NCBI RefSeq assembly: GCF_900184265.1
Contig: NZ_FXXA01000002.1
Span: 948,734-1,012,733, forward strand
DNA: 64,000 bases
Direction: 5' to 3'
Source of the DNA: Eggerthella timonensis
GTDB lineage: Bacteria; Actinomycetota; Coriobacteriia; Coriobacteriales; Eggerthellaceae
Within the stretch, counting starts at the first letter, position 1. The number at the start of each line of letters is the position of its first letter. Under the pieces are notes generated by a model. That model saw nothing but the letters and a program-made list of their open reading frames with translations. It did no database searches and had not been told where the DNA came from. Positions 26,070-35,247 of this stretch are shown here, piece after piece. The position numbers and the translations under genes were made by a program.

Positions 26070-26456
26070 TTACAGCTGCTGTTCGATCCATTCCACAAGC
26101 TCGTCGTAACTCAAAGAGCCGTCGGCGAGGGCGTACACCGTCTGCAGCAGTTCGTCATGGCGGGGTTTGAACTTGATTCCGTTGAGTCTGAGGAACATGC
26201 CGATGGACGCACCACCCGTCCGTTTGTTCCCATCGGCGAACGGATGGTTCCTGACGATGCCGTAGGCGTACCGCGCCGCTTTTTCTGCTGCTGTTGGGTA
26301 TAGATCGACCCCGTCGAACGTCTGACGAGGTTGCTCTATGGCCGCATCGAACAACCCTTCGTCTCTTAGCCCGTCGAGACCGCCGAAGCGTTCGATCAAG
26401 TACGTATGAATTGCCCTCACGTCTTCATGTGCGAGGTATGTCCAAGCCGTACTCAT
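26070..26456 (-). CDS. Doc-type Fic-fold toxin
   Basis: 128 residues. The Fic motif HPFADGNKRT is at residues 71-80, the Doc version (HPFxDGNKR), including the catalytic His. Doc phosphorylates and so blocks EF-Tu. LFDAAIEQPRQTFDG near residue 36 and GIKFKPRHDELLQTVYALAD are further Doc features. The gene overlaps the upstream antitoxin gene by four bases (ATGA). The usual Doc length is about 126 residues, so it appears intact. Confidence 0.93.
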   Translation of the reverse strand: MSTAWTYLAHEDVRAIHTYLIERFGGLDGLRDEGLFDAAIEQPRQTFDGVDLYPTAAEKAARYAYGIVRNHPFADGNKRTGGASIGMFLRLNGIKFKPRHDELLQTVYALADGSLSYDELVEWIEQQL

Positions 26457-26677
26457 TTTGCGAGCTCTGCGAATACGTCAGCGTATTCGTCGATGAACTC
26501 TTTCCCTAGCTTTACCGCGTTGCTTTCCATGTGTTCCTCCTCCACCTTGTCGATCGGGATGATCTGGGCGATGGGGCGGCTGTTCTTGATGACGGTCACA
26601 CTCCCGGCCGCGCGCGCCTTCTCCATCACTCCGTTGAAGTTGCGGGCGACCTCCGTCGCGGTGACGCTGATAGGCAT
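26453..26677 (-). CDS. Phd-type antitoxin of the Doc toxin
   Basis: 74 residues from the ATG at 26677, which has GAGGAGG upstream; an in-frame ATG at 26740 would add an unlikely leader. The N-terminal part (ISVTATEVARNFNGVMEKAR, then SVTVIKNSRPIAQIIPID) is the Phd/YefM fold; the charged C-terminal helix should fill the Doc active site. With the next gene it makes a complete Phd/Doc module. Confidence 0.9.
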   Translation of the reverse strand: MPISVTATEVARNFNGVMEKARAAGSVTVIKNSRPIAQIIPIDKVEEEHMESNAVKLGKEFIDEYADVFAELAK

Positions 26678-26788
26678 GGCGTCCTCCTCGGTCCGGCTTT
26701 CATTGCTTGCCAGTGTACCAAGATGCAAACGATCATGCAAACTATTTTGCGAAAAATAATGCGATTTCTGCGGAACCTCGATAGCCGC

Positions 26789-26995
26789 CTATCGCCAGGG
26801 ATCCTCCTGGAACGAGGGCTCGGGGGTTGGCGGGCGGTCGCTGAACGGGTCGTAGCCGTCGTCGTCTTCCTGGGCGGGGCGCAAAAACGGGTCGGCCGTA
26901 CGCGGCGCCGGCCCCTTCTCCGACGGCTTGAAGCCTGCGACCGGCGTGATGACCGGTCGCAGGATGTAGTGCGGTTTTCGCTCTGAATCACTCAT
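26789..26995 (-). CDS. small hypothetical protein downstream of metA
   Basis: 68 residues, Pro-, Asp- and Arg-rich, with no hydrophobic segment and probably disordered. It overlaps the end of metA by eight bases, which implies translational coupling and is the main reason to accept it. Two similar acidic stretches ([20 protein letters not shown] and [10 protein letters not shown]) may be short linear motifs. No family recognised. Confidence 0.55.
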   Translation of the reverse strand: MSDSERKPHYILRPVITPVAGFKPSEKGPAPRTADPFLRPAQEDDDGYDPFSDRPPTPEPSFQEDPWR

Positions 26996-27929
26996 GGACG
27001 CTGTCCTCTTCGGTGCCTACTTTCGCCAAATCGTATGGCGTGGTCTGGTACACATAATAGTTCAACCAGTTCGTGTACAACAGCTGCGCGTGCGCACGCC
27101 ACGTGGCTTTCGGCGTTTGCGTCGGGTCGTCGTTCGGGAAGTAGTGGCGGGGGAGCGGCATGTCGAGGCCCTTCGCCACGTCGCGTTCGTACTCCACCAT
27201 AAGCGTGCCGGCGTCGTACTCGGGGTGCCCGAACACGAAGAAGTGGCGGCTGTCGGTGCTCTTCGCGATGTAGACGCCGGCTTCGTCGGACATGGCGATC
27301 AGCTCGAGGTCGGGATGCGCTTCGATGTCGGCCGCGTGCACCTCGGTGTAGCGCGAGTGCGGTGCGCGGAACGAGTCGTTGAACCCGCGCACGAGCGGCG
27401 ATGACGGCTTCACCACGTCGTGATCGAACACGCCGAACAGCTTGTTCTCCAGCTCGTACTTGGGGATGCCGTAGTGGTGGTAGATGCCGGCTTGCGCGCC
27501 CCAGCAGATGTGGAACGTGGAGTGGACGTTCGTGGCGGACCAGTCCATGATGCGGGCGAGCTCGTCCCAATAGTCCACGTCCTCGAAGTCGAGCAGCTCC
27601 ACCGGCGCGCCGGTGATGATCATGCCGTCGAAGCGCTGGTCCTTGATGTCGTCGAACGTGGTGTAGAAGGTATCGAGGTGCTGTTCCGACACGTTCTTCG
27701 CCGCATGGCTGGCCGTTTGCAGCAGGTTGACGTCGATTTGCAACGGGGTGTTCGACAGCTTGCGCATGATCTGCGTCTCGGTGACGATTTTCGTGGGCAT
27801 GAGGTTGAGCAGCAGCACCTTCAGCGGGCGAATGTCCTGGTGCATCGCGCGGTACTCGGTCATCACGAAGATGTTCTCGCTCTCGAGCACCTCGGTGGCG
27901 GGCAGGGAGTCGGGAATTCTGATAGGCAT
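26988..27929 (-). CDS. metA: homoserine O-acyltransferase MetA, predicted acetyl-CoA specific
   Basis: 313 residues. It activates homoserine for methionine synthesis. The catalytic triad is C142 (HICWGAQAG), H235 and E237 (FGHPEYD); R193 and R249 are also in place. Residue 111 is Glu (TGAPVELL). In characterised MetA enzymes Glu111 gives acetyl-CoA use and Gly111 succinyl-CoA use, so homoserine O-acetyltransferase is predicted. This agrees with the divergent O-acetylhomoserine sulfhydrylase gene. The substrate comes from hom. Confidence 0.95.
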   Translation of the reverse strand: MPIRIPDSLPATEVLESENIFVMTEYRAMHQDIRPLKVLLLNLMPTKIVTETQIMRKLSNTPLQIDVNLLQTASHAAKNVSEQHLDTFYTTFDDIKDQRFDGMIITGAPVELLDFEDVDYWDELARIMDWSATNVHSTFHICWGAQAGIYHHYGIPKYELENKLFGVFDHDVVKPSSPLVRGFNDSFRAPHSRYTEVHAADIEAHPDLELIAMSDEAGVYIAKSTDSRHFFVFGHPEYDAGTLMVEYERDVAKGLDMPLPRHYFPNDDPTQTPKATWRAHAQLLYTNWLNYYVYQTTPYDLAKVGTEEDSVHE

Positions 27930-28110
27930 GATGGGCCTCGCATTTCGTAGGTCGTTCCAGCGTCTTAGCCATGATACCTTCTAATCAGATGACCTGCTTA
28001 TCTGAATTATCGATACTATGCTATCGGAAGATAGAACTACCGCTTGGAAAACCATGATGGCTATAATGAGCCGAATCATTTCACCGATATCCATGCAACG
28101 AGGAGCACCC
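27930..28110. promoter_or_regulatory. divergent metA/metY control region
   Basis: A 181-base AT-rich gap between the two divergent methionine genes. TCAGAT and ATCTGA at 27985-27990 and 28000-28005 form a dyad with nine bases between, a candidate operator shared by both genes. No SAM riboswitch fold was recognised. Confidence 0.4.
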
Positions 28111-29391
28111 ATGAGCGAATCCATCAGCACCACCTGTGTGCAGGGCGGCTACCGTCCCGGCGACGGCGAGCCGCGCCAGATCCCCATCTACCAGTCCACC
28201 ACCTGGAAGTACGACACGAGCGAGCACATGGGCCGCCTGTTCGACCTTGAGGAGGCCGGCTACTTCTACACGCGTCTCGCCAATCCTACGAACGACTTCG
28301 TGGCGGCGAAGATCGCCGAGCTCGAGGGCGGCACGGCCGCGATGCTCACGTCGTCGGGCCAGGCGGCCAACTTCTTCGCCGTGTTCAATATCGCCGGGGC
28401 GGGCGACCACATCGTGTCCAGCTCGGCCATCTACGGCGGCACGTACAACCTGCTGGCCGTCACGATGAAGCGCATGGGCCTCGAGTGTACGTTCGTCGCG
28501 CCCGACTGCACCGACGAGGAGCTGGAGGCCGCGTTCAGGCCGAACACGAAAGCGGTGTTCGGCGAGACCATCGCGAACCCAGCGCTGTCGGTGCTCGATA
28601 TCGAGCGCTTCGCCGCCGCGGCGCACGCGCACGGCGTGCCGCTCATCGTGGACAACACGTTCCCCACGCCGGTGAACTGCCGCCCCATCGAATGGGGAGC
28701 CGACATCGTGACGCACTCCACGACGAAGTACATGGACGGCCACGGCGCCAGCGTGGGCGGGGCCATCGTGGATTCCGGGAAGTTCGACTGGACGGCGCAC
28801 GCCGACAAGTTCCCCGGCCTGTGCGAGCCCGACGAGAGCTACCATGGCGTGACCTACACCGAGCGCTTCGGGCTGGGAGGCGCGTTCATCACGAAGGCGA
28901 CGGCCCAGCTCATGCGCGACTTCGGCGCTATCCAGTCGCCTCAGAACGCCTACCTCATCAACCTGGGACTGGAGAGCCTGCACCTGCGCATGGCACAGCA
29001 CAGCAAGAACGGCTTGGCGCTGGCGCAGCATTTGGCCGCTCATCCGAAGATCGCGTGGGTGCGCTATCCCGGCCTCGAGGGAGACGCCTGCTACGACCTT
29101 GCGCAGAAGTACCTGCCGAACGGAGCGAGCGGCGTGGTGAGCTTCGGCGTAGCCGGCGGGCGCGCCGCGGCCGAGACGTTCATGGCGAACCTCAAGCTGG
29201 CGCAGATCGCCACGCATGTGGCCGACGCGCGCACCTGCGTGCTGCATCCGGCCAACGCTACGCATCGCCAGATGAACGACGACGAGCTGGCGGCTGCGGG
29301 CATCACGCCCGATCTCATCCGCCTGTCGTGCGGCATCGAGGCCACCGAGGACCTCATCGCCGACGTCGACCAGGCGCTCGCGGCAGTGTAG
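28111..29391 (+). CDS. metY: O-acetylhomoserine sulfhydrylase (Cys/Met metabolism PLP enzyme)
   Basis: 426 residues. The ATG at 28111 has GAGGAGC seven bases upstream; an earlier in-frame ATG at 28018 lies in the promoter region. The PLP lysine is K206 in HSTTKYMDGHG; YTRLANPTNDF, ALTSSGQAA-like MLTSSGQAANFF and LSCGIEATEDLIADV are typical of the MetY branch. The length and SVGG insertion also favour MetY over MetB. It would make homocysteine from O-acetylhomoserine and sulfide, directly using the product of the predicted MetA. Confidence 0.93.
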   Translation: MSESISTTCVQGGYRPGDGEPRQIPIYQSTTWKYDTSEHMGRLFDLEEAGYFYTRLANPTNDFVAAKIAELEGGTAAMLTSSGQAANFFAVFNIAGAGDHIVSSSAIYGGTYNLLAVTMKRMGLECTFVAPDCTDEELEAAFRPNTKAVFGETIANPALSVLDIERFAAAAHAHGVPLIVDNTFPTPVNCRPIEWGADIVTHSTTKYMDGHGASVGGAIVDSGKFDWTAHADKFPGLCEPDESYHGVTYTERFGLGGAFITKATAQLMRDFGAIQSPQNAYLINLGLESLHLRMAQHSKNGLALAQHLAAHPKIAWVRYPGLEGDACYDLAQKYLPNGASGVVSFGVAGGRAAAETFMANLKLAQIATHVADARTCVLHPANATHRQMNDDELAAAGITPDLIRLSCGIEATEDLIADVDQALAAV

Positions 29392-29456
29392 GGGCTGGCC
29401 TGAGCCTCGCCGTGGTACGATGGGGCCCAGGCCAATCTCGATCGCGGAGGTGCCCT

Positions 29457-29894
29457 ATGGAACGCAAGAAGCTGTTCGCTCGGATCGGCGCGGTGGCTGC
29501 GGGGGCGGCGCTGCTCGTGGCGCTGTTCGCCGCGGCGGGCATGGCGGGAGAGCTGAACCGCTTCCGTCAGGGCGTGGACGAGGGCTTCGAGCTGCGGGGC
29601 ACGTACCAGCTCATCGCGGGCACGCGCGGCGAGTCCATCACGTTTCAGGTGTTCGACGAAGAGCGCTCGTGGGAGGCGCAAGACGGCTCCAATTCCGTCA
29701 AGGGCGCAATCAAGGAGACGGCGGATCCGAACGTCTACCTGCTGATAGACGAGCACGGCGACGAAGCGGGCTGGGTGCATCTCGCCTACGCGAACAACGA
29801 GGGCGAAGGCACGCTGTACGTGCGTTACGGTTCGGGAGAGCTGATCGAGATGCGCAAAGCAAGCAGGATCCCCACCTACGTTGTGCATGACTGA
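29457..29894 (+). CDS. membrane-anchored or secreted hypothetical protein
   Basis: 145 residues with CGGAGG seven bases before the ATG. A basic head (ERKKLFARIG) and one hydrophobic segment (residues 11-29) form a signal anchor; no clear cleavage site. The remaining 115 residues are a small beta-rich domain outside the cell (RGTYQLIAGT, TFQVFDEERSWEAQDG, GTLYVRYGSGELIEM). The repeated edge-strand pattern suggests a small barrel or lipocalin-like sheet, without a recognised family. Confidence 0.75.
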   Translation: MERKKLFARIGAVAAGAALLVALFAAAGMAGELNRFRQGVDEGFELRGTYQLIAGTRGESITFQVFDEERSWEAQDGSNSVKGAIKETADPNVYLLIDEHGDEAGWVHLAYANNEGEGTLYVRYGSGELIEMRKASRIPTYVVHD

Positions 29895-29994
29895 CCAGGC
29901 TCAACCGCTCGTTGCAGCTGCGGTCTTCGGGCTGAGCGGCGTCGCGCGCTCGCTATACTGAGCCCAGTGAACGCATCGACGCGAAAGGACGACC

Positions 29995-30303
29995 ATGGAC
30001 ATCCAGGCCATCATCGACAAGGTTGTGGGCGAGGTGCAGCAGGCTCCCGAGATGCTGCAGGAGGTCGTCGCCGACCCGGGTGCGGCTATCGAGAAGATCA
30101 CCGGCCACTCGCTGGGCGACACCGACATCGCGGCGGTGGCCGAGGGCGTGCTCGCCCAGGTGCAGGAAAAGGGCGGCGATCTCAAAGAGCACCTCTCCGG
30201 CCTGATGGAGAACGGCGCGGTGCACGACGCCATCGCCAACATCACGGGCGAAGGCTCGCCGTTCGGCGGCCTGTTGGGCAGCATCTTCGGTAACAAGGAG
30301 TAG
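29995..30303 (+). CDS. small helical hypothetical protein
   Basis: 102 residues, with GAAAGGACG upstream of the ATG. Mostly amphipathic helix (IQAIIDKVVGEVQQAPEML, GVLAQVQEKGGDLKEHLSGL) with a Gly/Phe-rich end (GSPFGGLLGSIFGNKE). No signal peptide or Cys. The tail pattern is seen in many small Eggerthellaceae proteins of unknown role. Confidence 0.75.
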   Translation: MDIQAIIDKVVGEVQQAPEMLQEVVADPGAAIEKITGHSLGDTDIAAVAEGVLAQVQEKGGDLKEHLSGLMENGAVHDAIANITGEGSPFGGLLGSIFGNKE

Positions 30304-30393
30304 TGCGCTTCGCATATACGTTTCCCGAGAGCAAACCGGCGGCGGCGCGGTCTTGCGCGTCGTCGCATCGCGGTGTCGAGCCTCTGCGGCGTT

Positions 30394-30951
30394 TCAATCG
30401 GCTGGAGAATCGAGCTTAAGTGAGTATCGTCGGCTCTGAAACGATCGAGCGCCGTCGATATGGAACGACACGCCATCCCCTTCGTACGCGAATCCCAATT
30501 TCTCAAGAACCTTCGCCGAAGCGACGTTTTCCTTTGCATGGCTGGCGGCGACTCTCGTTATCCCCAGATCCGCAGCTGCATATCGAAGGATCTCTCGCAT
30601 AGCCTCGGTCGTATAGCCGCAGCCCCAATGCGATTTCATGATGTTGTATCCCACTTGATAGAGGTTCCATTCGTCTTCCCATATCAGACCGCCGGAACCG
30701 AACAGCTCATGGGTATCTTTCAGGACGAAGCCCCAGATGAAGGTGTCGCTTCTCAGGACGTTCCCCGCAGCATCGTGTTTCCACGTTACTTCTTGCACCC
30801 ATTCGATCGCATCGTCGATGGATCGGTGCGGGAGCCAACTGACGTATTTCGACACCTCCGGATCGCCTGTCCATCCGCGAAATGCGGTTTCCGCGTCTGC
30901 GAGAACAAGCGGTCGAAGAAGCAATCGTTGCGTTTCCAGGATATTCGTCAT
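30394..30951 (-). CDS. GNAT acetyltransferase (RimJ/RimL-like)
   Basis: 185 residues. It begins with the family start ETQRLLLRPLVLADAETAF; the acetyl-CoA loop is GYNIMKSHWGCGYTTEAMRE and the last motif is ASHAKENVASAKVLEKLGF. RimJ/RimL-type enzymes acetylate N-termini of ribosomal proteins or small amines; the substrate here is unknown. Base use is lower in GC than the neighbours and codon choice looks different, which may mean recent transfer. The best ribosome site (GGAGGTG) is 15 bases from the ATG, rather far. Confidence 0.9.
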   Translation of the reverse strand: MTNILETQRLLLRPLVLADAETAFRGWTGDPEVSKYVSWLPHRSIDDAIEWVQEVTWKHDAAGNVLRSDTFIWGFVLKDTHELFGSGGLIWEDEWNLYQVGYNIMKSHWGCGYTTEAMREILRYAAADLGITRVAASHAKENVASAKVLEKLGFAYEGDGVSFHIDGARSFQSRRYSLKLDSPAD

Positions 30952-31183
30952 GCGCGGCTGTGGGCACCTCCAAGAACGGACATATCCCTATTTCCGAACG
31001 TAGTATAGTGCATGCTCGAGGTTCTGCTTTTCGCATTGGAGAAATCGCAACCAGCTCAGACCCTCTTTAGCAACCCTTTTCCCCTTCGGTGGTAAATAGT
31101 TTCTAGTCACGGCTCAGTATCTTGATGTTCGCGCACCACATCTGCGAACATGCACGTGAGAAGGGTATGGGAAGAGGGGGCTC

Positions 31184-32683
31184 ATGGCGAAGAGGCTCAT
31201 AGCGGACGATTTTTCGCTGCTGGGCGGTGCTCTGTCGCTGGCCGCGCGCAACGCGCAGACGTTCGAATCGCTCGCGGCCGAGCTCGACGTGTCTCAGGAA
31301 GACCTGTTCCTGTACTGGTTCGCGCTCAACAACCTGCGCCGCCATCAGGGTCACGTGCTGCCCGTGCCCTTCGACGCGGCGGCGTCCGGCGACGCGCCCT
31401 CCTCCTCGAACAACTGGTACGCGCCCACGTGGCGCCTGAACAAGCTGCTGGAGGAATTCCAGCTCAACGAGGGTTTGGCGGTGCACTACGGACGCATCCT
31501 GACCGATCCCGAAGGCGGCCACTACGAGCTGAACCTCGCGGCCAGCGAGGTGGTGCGCGCGGTGCGGCTGGAGAACGCCGACCTCGACGCGGCCCAGCTC
31601 AGGCGCGTGTGCGTGCAGGCGTGCGAGCCGGCCAACGGCATCGAGCTGCTCGTGTCGAACGCGGGCAAGATCCTGCTGACGGTGGAGGACTACCGCGACG
31701 AGCCGCTCGACATCGCGTTCGTCGAGCGCCTGTACGCGGCGCTCACCGAGGGCATCTCCATCAAGGAGGTGCGCGAGATCGAGAGTCGCGAGGCGAACGC
31801 GGTCGACGAGCTGCGCGCGAAGGCGCTCGAGTCGTTCTGCGCGCACGTGTGGGTGCCCGACGGCAACCACACCCTCGTCGACGCCCTCATCGCGCTGTAC
31901 TACTTCAAGACGTTCCGCCTGTTCCCTGCCGGGAACAACGTGCTGGCGTTCCTGCTGTACTTCCTCATCCTGCACCGCGCCGGCTACCACTTCTCGGCGC
32001 ATGTGCCCGTGGTCAAGCTGCTGTACCCGCGCGACGACGACGGCGGCCGCGGCCACGGCCTGGCGTGCGCGCCCGAGGACCTCGTGGTTGCCTGCGACGG
32101 CTACTTCGACTGGACGCGCTTCTTCGAGCAAGCGGTGCAGCTGATCGTCGACGAGCAGCGCTGGACCATGACCAAACTCGACGGCATGGCGCGCCGCCGC
32201 GAGCGCTTCCGCGCCATCATCGACGCCGACGAGAGCATGAACTTCCGCCAGAAGGAAGTGCTGCTCGAGGCCGTCCTCCACAGCAACGCCGAGTTCACCT
32301 ACGGCATCCACGTGCATCGCTACGACGTGTCGTATCCCTGCGCGCGCAGCGACTTCGCGCGGCTCCTGGACCAGGGGTTCCTCCGGCAGCACGACGATGG
32401 CATCCGCCACTTCTTCGTGGCGTCCGACAACTTCGGCGAGGTGTTCCTCACCTACCTCAAGGAGCATTGCGCCGACGCGTTCTCGCGTTTCTACCGCGAA
32501 GACGGCTCGCTGCGCGACGCGTTCAAAAGCGCGGACGACATCGCTGCGGAATACAACAAAGACGTGGGCTTTTACGAGAAGTCCCTGCTGGATAAAACGT
32601 ACATCGAGCACTACGACTTCCGGCGCACGCCCATTGCCGACCACGACGGGCCGCAGCGGCGCCGCCGGTCGGACGACGAGTGA
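31184..32683 (+). CDS. hypothetical protein with degenerate Fic-like core
   Basis: 499 residues, soluble. At residues 230-260 the sequence reads VDALIALYYFKTF then RLFPAGNNVLAFLLYFLI, which has the length and pattern of a Fic motif with its preceding and following helices, but the catalytic HPFxDGNGR is changed to RLFPAGNNV, so the essential His and Asp are gone. The C-terminal part (about 370-480) looks like winged-helix and helical segments. It may be an inactive Fic relative or only a chance likeness. It lies 62 bases before the cytochrome gene on the same strand. Confidence 0.6.
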   Translation: MAKRLIADDFSLLGGALSLAARNAQTFESLAAELDVSQEDLFLYWFALNNLRRHQGHVLPVPFDAAASGDAPSSSNNWYAPTWRLNKLLEEFQLNEGLAVHYGRILTDPEGGHYELNLAASEVVRAVRLENADLDAAQLRRVCVQACEPANGIELLVSNAGKILLTVEDYRDEPLDIAFVERLYAALTEGISIKEVREIESREANAVDELRAKALESFCAHVWVPDGNHTLVDALIALYYFKTFRLFPAGNNVLAFLLYFLILHRAGYHFSAHVPVVKLLYPRDDDGGRGHGLACAPEDLVVACDGYFDWTRFFEQAVQLIVDEQRWTMTKLDGMARRRERFRAIIDADESMNFRQKEVLLEAVLHSNAEFTYGIHVHRYDVSYPCARSDFARLLDQGFLRQHDDGIRHFFVASDNFGEVFLTYLKEHCADAFSRFYREDGSLRDAFKSADDIAAEYNKDVGFYEKSLLDKTYIEHYDFRRTPIADHDGPQRRRRSDDE

Positions 32684-32745
32684 CAAAGCGAGGAGAAAGG
32701 AGGATTCGGGGGAGTTCGGCCATTTTCATTGTCAAAGGAGGGTCA

Positions 32746-34413
32746 ATGAAAGACACCACGAAAGGGCGTGCACGCCTGCACGCCCCCAGCAACGCGAAAG
32801 CACTGGTCGTGCTGGTCGCGGTTGCGCTGGTCGCTTCGTTCGCCGTATGGGGATGCAGCCCGAAGGCGTCGAGCGACGGCGCGTTGGCCGCCGGCACGAG
32901 CACGGAAAGCACCGACGGCAAGACGAGCGCGAAGACCGGCGACGGCCCCGACGAGCTGTCCGCGTTCAGCGGGTTCCCCACCGAGGGCCGCTTCGTCGAC
33001 GGGGTGGCGTCGCTGCCCGATTTCTACAAGAACACCGAGAAGAACGAGTCCAACGCCAAAGCCGAGGCGCCGCGCCGCTACACCGACCGCAACGGCAACC
33101 TCGTGCAGCCGGTTCCCACCGACGAGCTGGGGTGGAACAACACCTACCTCGACGCCGACAACCGCGGCTGCACCTCGTGCCACACGTTGGAGAACGCCCT
33201 GATGAGCCTGCCCACGTACCATCGCCTGATCTTCTTCGGGTACCCCACCGAGCAGAGCTATCAGAACTGCATCGCCTGCCACTCCGATTCCTACTCGGGG
33301 CACAAGCTGGCCGACGCCATCCATACGCTGCACATGAACAGCACCATGTTCGTCGATGACGACAACGGTAACTGCCAGTCGTGCCACTACATCGACTCCA
33401 ACACCGGCGTGTTCGAGCGCTGGGACGAGGTGAAGTACGACCTGTACAAGGGCATCACCGACGTGGCATCCGACGAGCTGAAGGCCTCGGTCACCTACGA
33501 TCAGACCACCATCACGCCGGCCGAGAACCGCATCTTCAAAACCGTCAAGGACGAGCCGAACGAGTGGCTGACCGATGACTCCAAGGTGGACACGTCCATC
33601 TACGAGAACTGGGTCATCTCCATCGACGGCGATTGCGAGAACCCCGTCGAGATGACGCTTCCCGAGATGGAGCAGCAGTTCGGCACCGTGAAGCAGGTCA
33701 TGAAGATGGACTGCACCATCAACGGCGTGGGCCAGGCCACCATCATGCAGAGCGAGGTGGAGGGTATTCCGCTGAAGGCCATCATCGACTACGCGAAGCC
33801 GAAATCGGGCGCCAACGTGGTGAGCCCCATCGGCAGCGACGGGTACGACTACGCGAAGATGGGCATCGACTGGCTGCTTGAGAACGACGCGGTCATCGTC
33901 ACGAAGATGGACGGCGAGCTGCTGCCCAACTCGCAGGGCTATCCCTGCATGATCTGGGTGAACAAGACGTCCGGCGGCAACTTCACGAAGCGCATCTCCA
34001 ACCTCACGTTCATGACGGTGCCCGACGACAAGGTTGACGCCGAGCTGTACGTAGGCCAGTTCACCGACGACCGCACGGGCGAGATCTACTCCAAGCCCAA
34101 CAGCGGCGTGCTGAACTATCCCACCGGCATCGTGCTGTCGGGAGAGGAGGCGAAGACCGTGCATCTGGAGGGCTTCGCCGACGCATGGGACGAGCCCATC
34201 AAGAAGATGGAGTTCTCCTTCGACCACGGCGAGACGTGGACTGTGGTGGACACGCCCGACAACAACGCCGACAACTGGACGTACTGGCGGATGGACTTCA
34301 CGCCGCCCGCGCCCGGCGCTTACCTGCTGGACATCCGCACCACGAGCATCACGCCCGACGGCGCCGATCGCGTATGCCAGTACAACACCCAGTTCATGTT
34401 CACGGTAGAGTAG
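32746..34413 (+). CDS. triheme c-type cytochrome fused to sulfite-oxidase-like molybdopterin domain
   Basis: 555 residues; AAAGGAGG lies seven bases before the ATG. A signal peptide with lipobox-like VWGC (near residue 38) suggests a lipoprotein outside the membrane. Three CxxCH heme motifs follow (CTSCH, CIACH, CQSCH, near residues 146, 178 and 210). From about residue 285 comes a sulfite-oxidase-type Mo domain (MKMDCTINGVGQ, with the conserved Cys, then EVEGIPLKAII), then from about 455 an Ig-like domain as in Mo-oxidase dimerisation domains (FADAWDEPIKKMEFSFDHGE). It probably passes electrons between the quinone pool and an external acceptor. The native substrate is unknown. Confidence 0.85.
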   Translation: MKDTTKGRARLHAPSNAKALVVLVAVALVASFAVWGCSPKASSDGALAAGTSTESTDGKTSAKTGDGPDELSAFSGFPTEGRFVDGVASLPDFYKNTEKNESNAKAEAPRRYTDRNGNLVQPVPTDELGWNNTYLDADNRGCTSCHTLENALMSLPTYHRLIFFGYPTEQSYQNCIACHSDSYSGHKLADAIHTLHMNSTMFVDDDNGNCQSCHYIDSNTGVFERWDEVKYDLYKGITDVASDELKASVTYDQTTITPAENRIFKTVKDEPNEWLTDDSKVDTSIYENWVISIDGDCENPVEMTLPEMEQQFGTVKQVMKMDCTINGVGQATIMQSEVEGIPLKAIIDYAKPKSGANVVSPIGSDGYDYAKMGIDWLLENDAVIVTKMDGELLPNSQGYPCMIWVNKTSGGNFTKRISNLTFMTVPDDKVDAELYVGQFTDDRTGEIYSKPNSGVLNYPTGIVLSGEEAKTVHLEGFADAWDEPIKKMEFSFDHGETWTVVDTPDNNADNWTYWRMDFTPPAPGAYLLDIRTTSITPDGADRVCQYNTQFMFTVE

Positions 34414-34424
34414 GGGGTACGATA

Positions 34425-35237
34425 ATGAAAACGACGACGCAACGCGGTCGTGCCACGATTTCTGCTCTTGCCGGATTCACCATGGTCGCCTCCATGGCAG
34501 GCGCGCCGACGGTGGCGCTGGCTGGCGAACCCGCTGCCGACGAGCCTTTGGCTTCCGGCGGCACCGAGGCTGCGACGACCGGCGCGACGGTTGAAAGCGC
34601 GCAGGTCATGCCCGCACGGGTTGAAGGCGAGTTCTCGTTCGACCAAACCGCCATCACGTCCAACGAGGTGATCAAGACCTTCTTCCAGCGCGTGTCGCAA
34701 GCCGTCTGCGGCGCGACGGTGCCCCTCGTGGCGGACAACCCGCTGGGCTGGAAGCTGTCCGTGTCGGGCGACGTGGAGGCGGCGTTCACCGCTTCGGTAG
34801 GCGACCTTGCCAACGAGGAATCCACCAGCAAGGTGATGACCTGCACCTGCGGCGGCAACCCTGCCGGCGGGCGCGCCATCGTCACCGCGGACGTGACGGG
34901 CATCCCGGTGGAGCATCTGCTGGCGAAGGCTGGCGCGGCACCGGGCGCGAACGCGGTGACGTTCGTGTCGGCCGACGGCACGCAGCAGACGTTCCCGCTG
35001 GGCTACGTAGTGGGGCGCCATGCGGTGCTGTCCTACGAGATCAACGACGAGGACCTGTCGGCCTCCGTGGGCGGCAGCAACCAGCTGTGGATGACGAAGA
35101 CGCCGGCGAACTACTTCGTGCGCGACGTCGTGGAAATCGTGGTGTCCACCGAGGACGTCGCGCCCGCGACTCCGGGTGCGGCCGACGAGCATCCCAACAG
35201 CCCCAATGCGGGCGTGCTCGCGGGAACGCAGGGCTAG
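34425..35237 (+). CDS. secreted sulfite-oxidase-like molybdopterin-domain protein
   Basis: 270 residues, 11 bases after the cytochrome gene. Signal peptide with a likely cut after TVALA near residue 31. The body aligns with the Mo domain of the upstream cytochrome fusion: TCTCGGNPAGGR with the Cys region, VTGIPVEHLLAKAG, then VVEIVVS and PNSPNAGVL. The C-terminal Ig-like domain of the fusion is missing here and is encoded by the next gene in another frame. It may therefore be half of a split protein. It carries no heme motif. Confidence 0.75.
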   Translation: MKTTTQRGRATISALAGFTMVASMAGAPTVALAGEPAADEPLASGGTEAATTGATVESAQVMPARVEGEFSFDQTAITSNEVIKTFFQRVSQAVCGATVPLVADNPLGWKLSVSGDVEAAFTASVGDLANEESTSKVMTCTCGGNPAGGRAIVTADVTGIPVEHLLAKAGAAPGANAVTFVSADGTQQTFPLGYVVGRHAVLSYEINDEDLSASVGGSNQLWMTKTPANYFVRDVVEIVVSTEDVAPATPGAADEHPNSPNAGVLAGTQG

Positions 35238-35247
35238 GGGGCGCACG

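Noticed and set aside
27930-28110. SAM riboswitch before metA or metY
   Set aside because: No recognisable multi-stem SAM aptamer core; only a short dyad and AT-rich promoter-like sequence are visible.
30394-30951. Phage or insertion-sequence origin for the lower-GC acetyltransferase region
   Set aside because: No integrase, transposase, tRNA or direct repeats nearby; lower GC alone is weak evidence.
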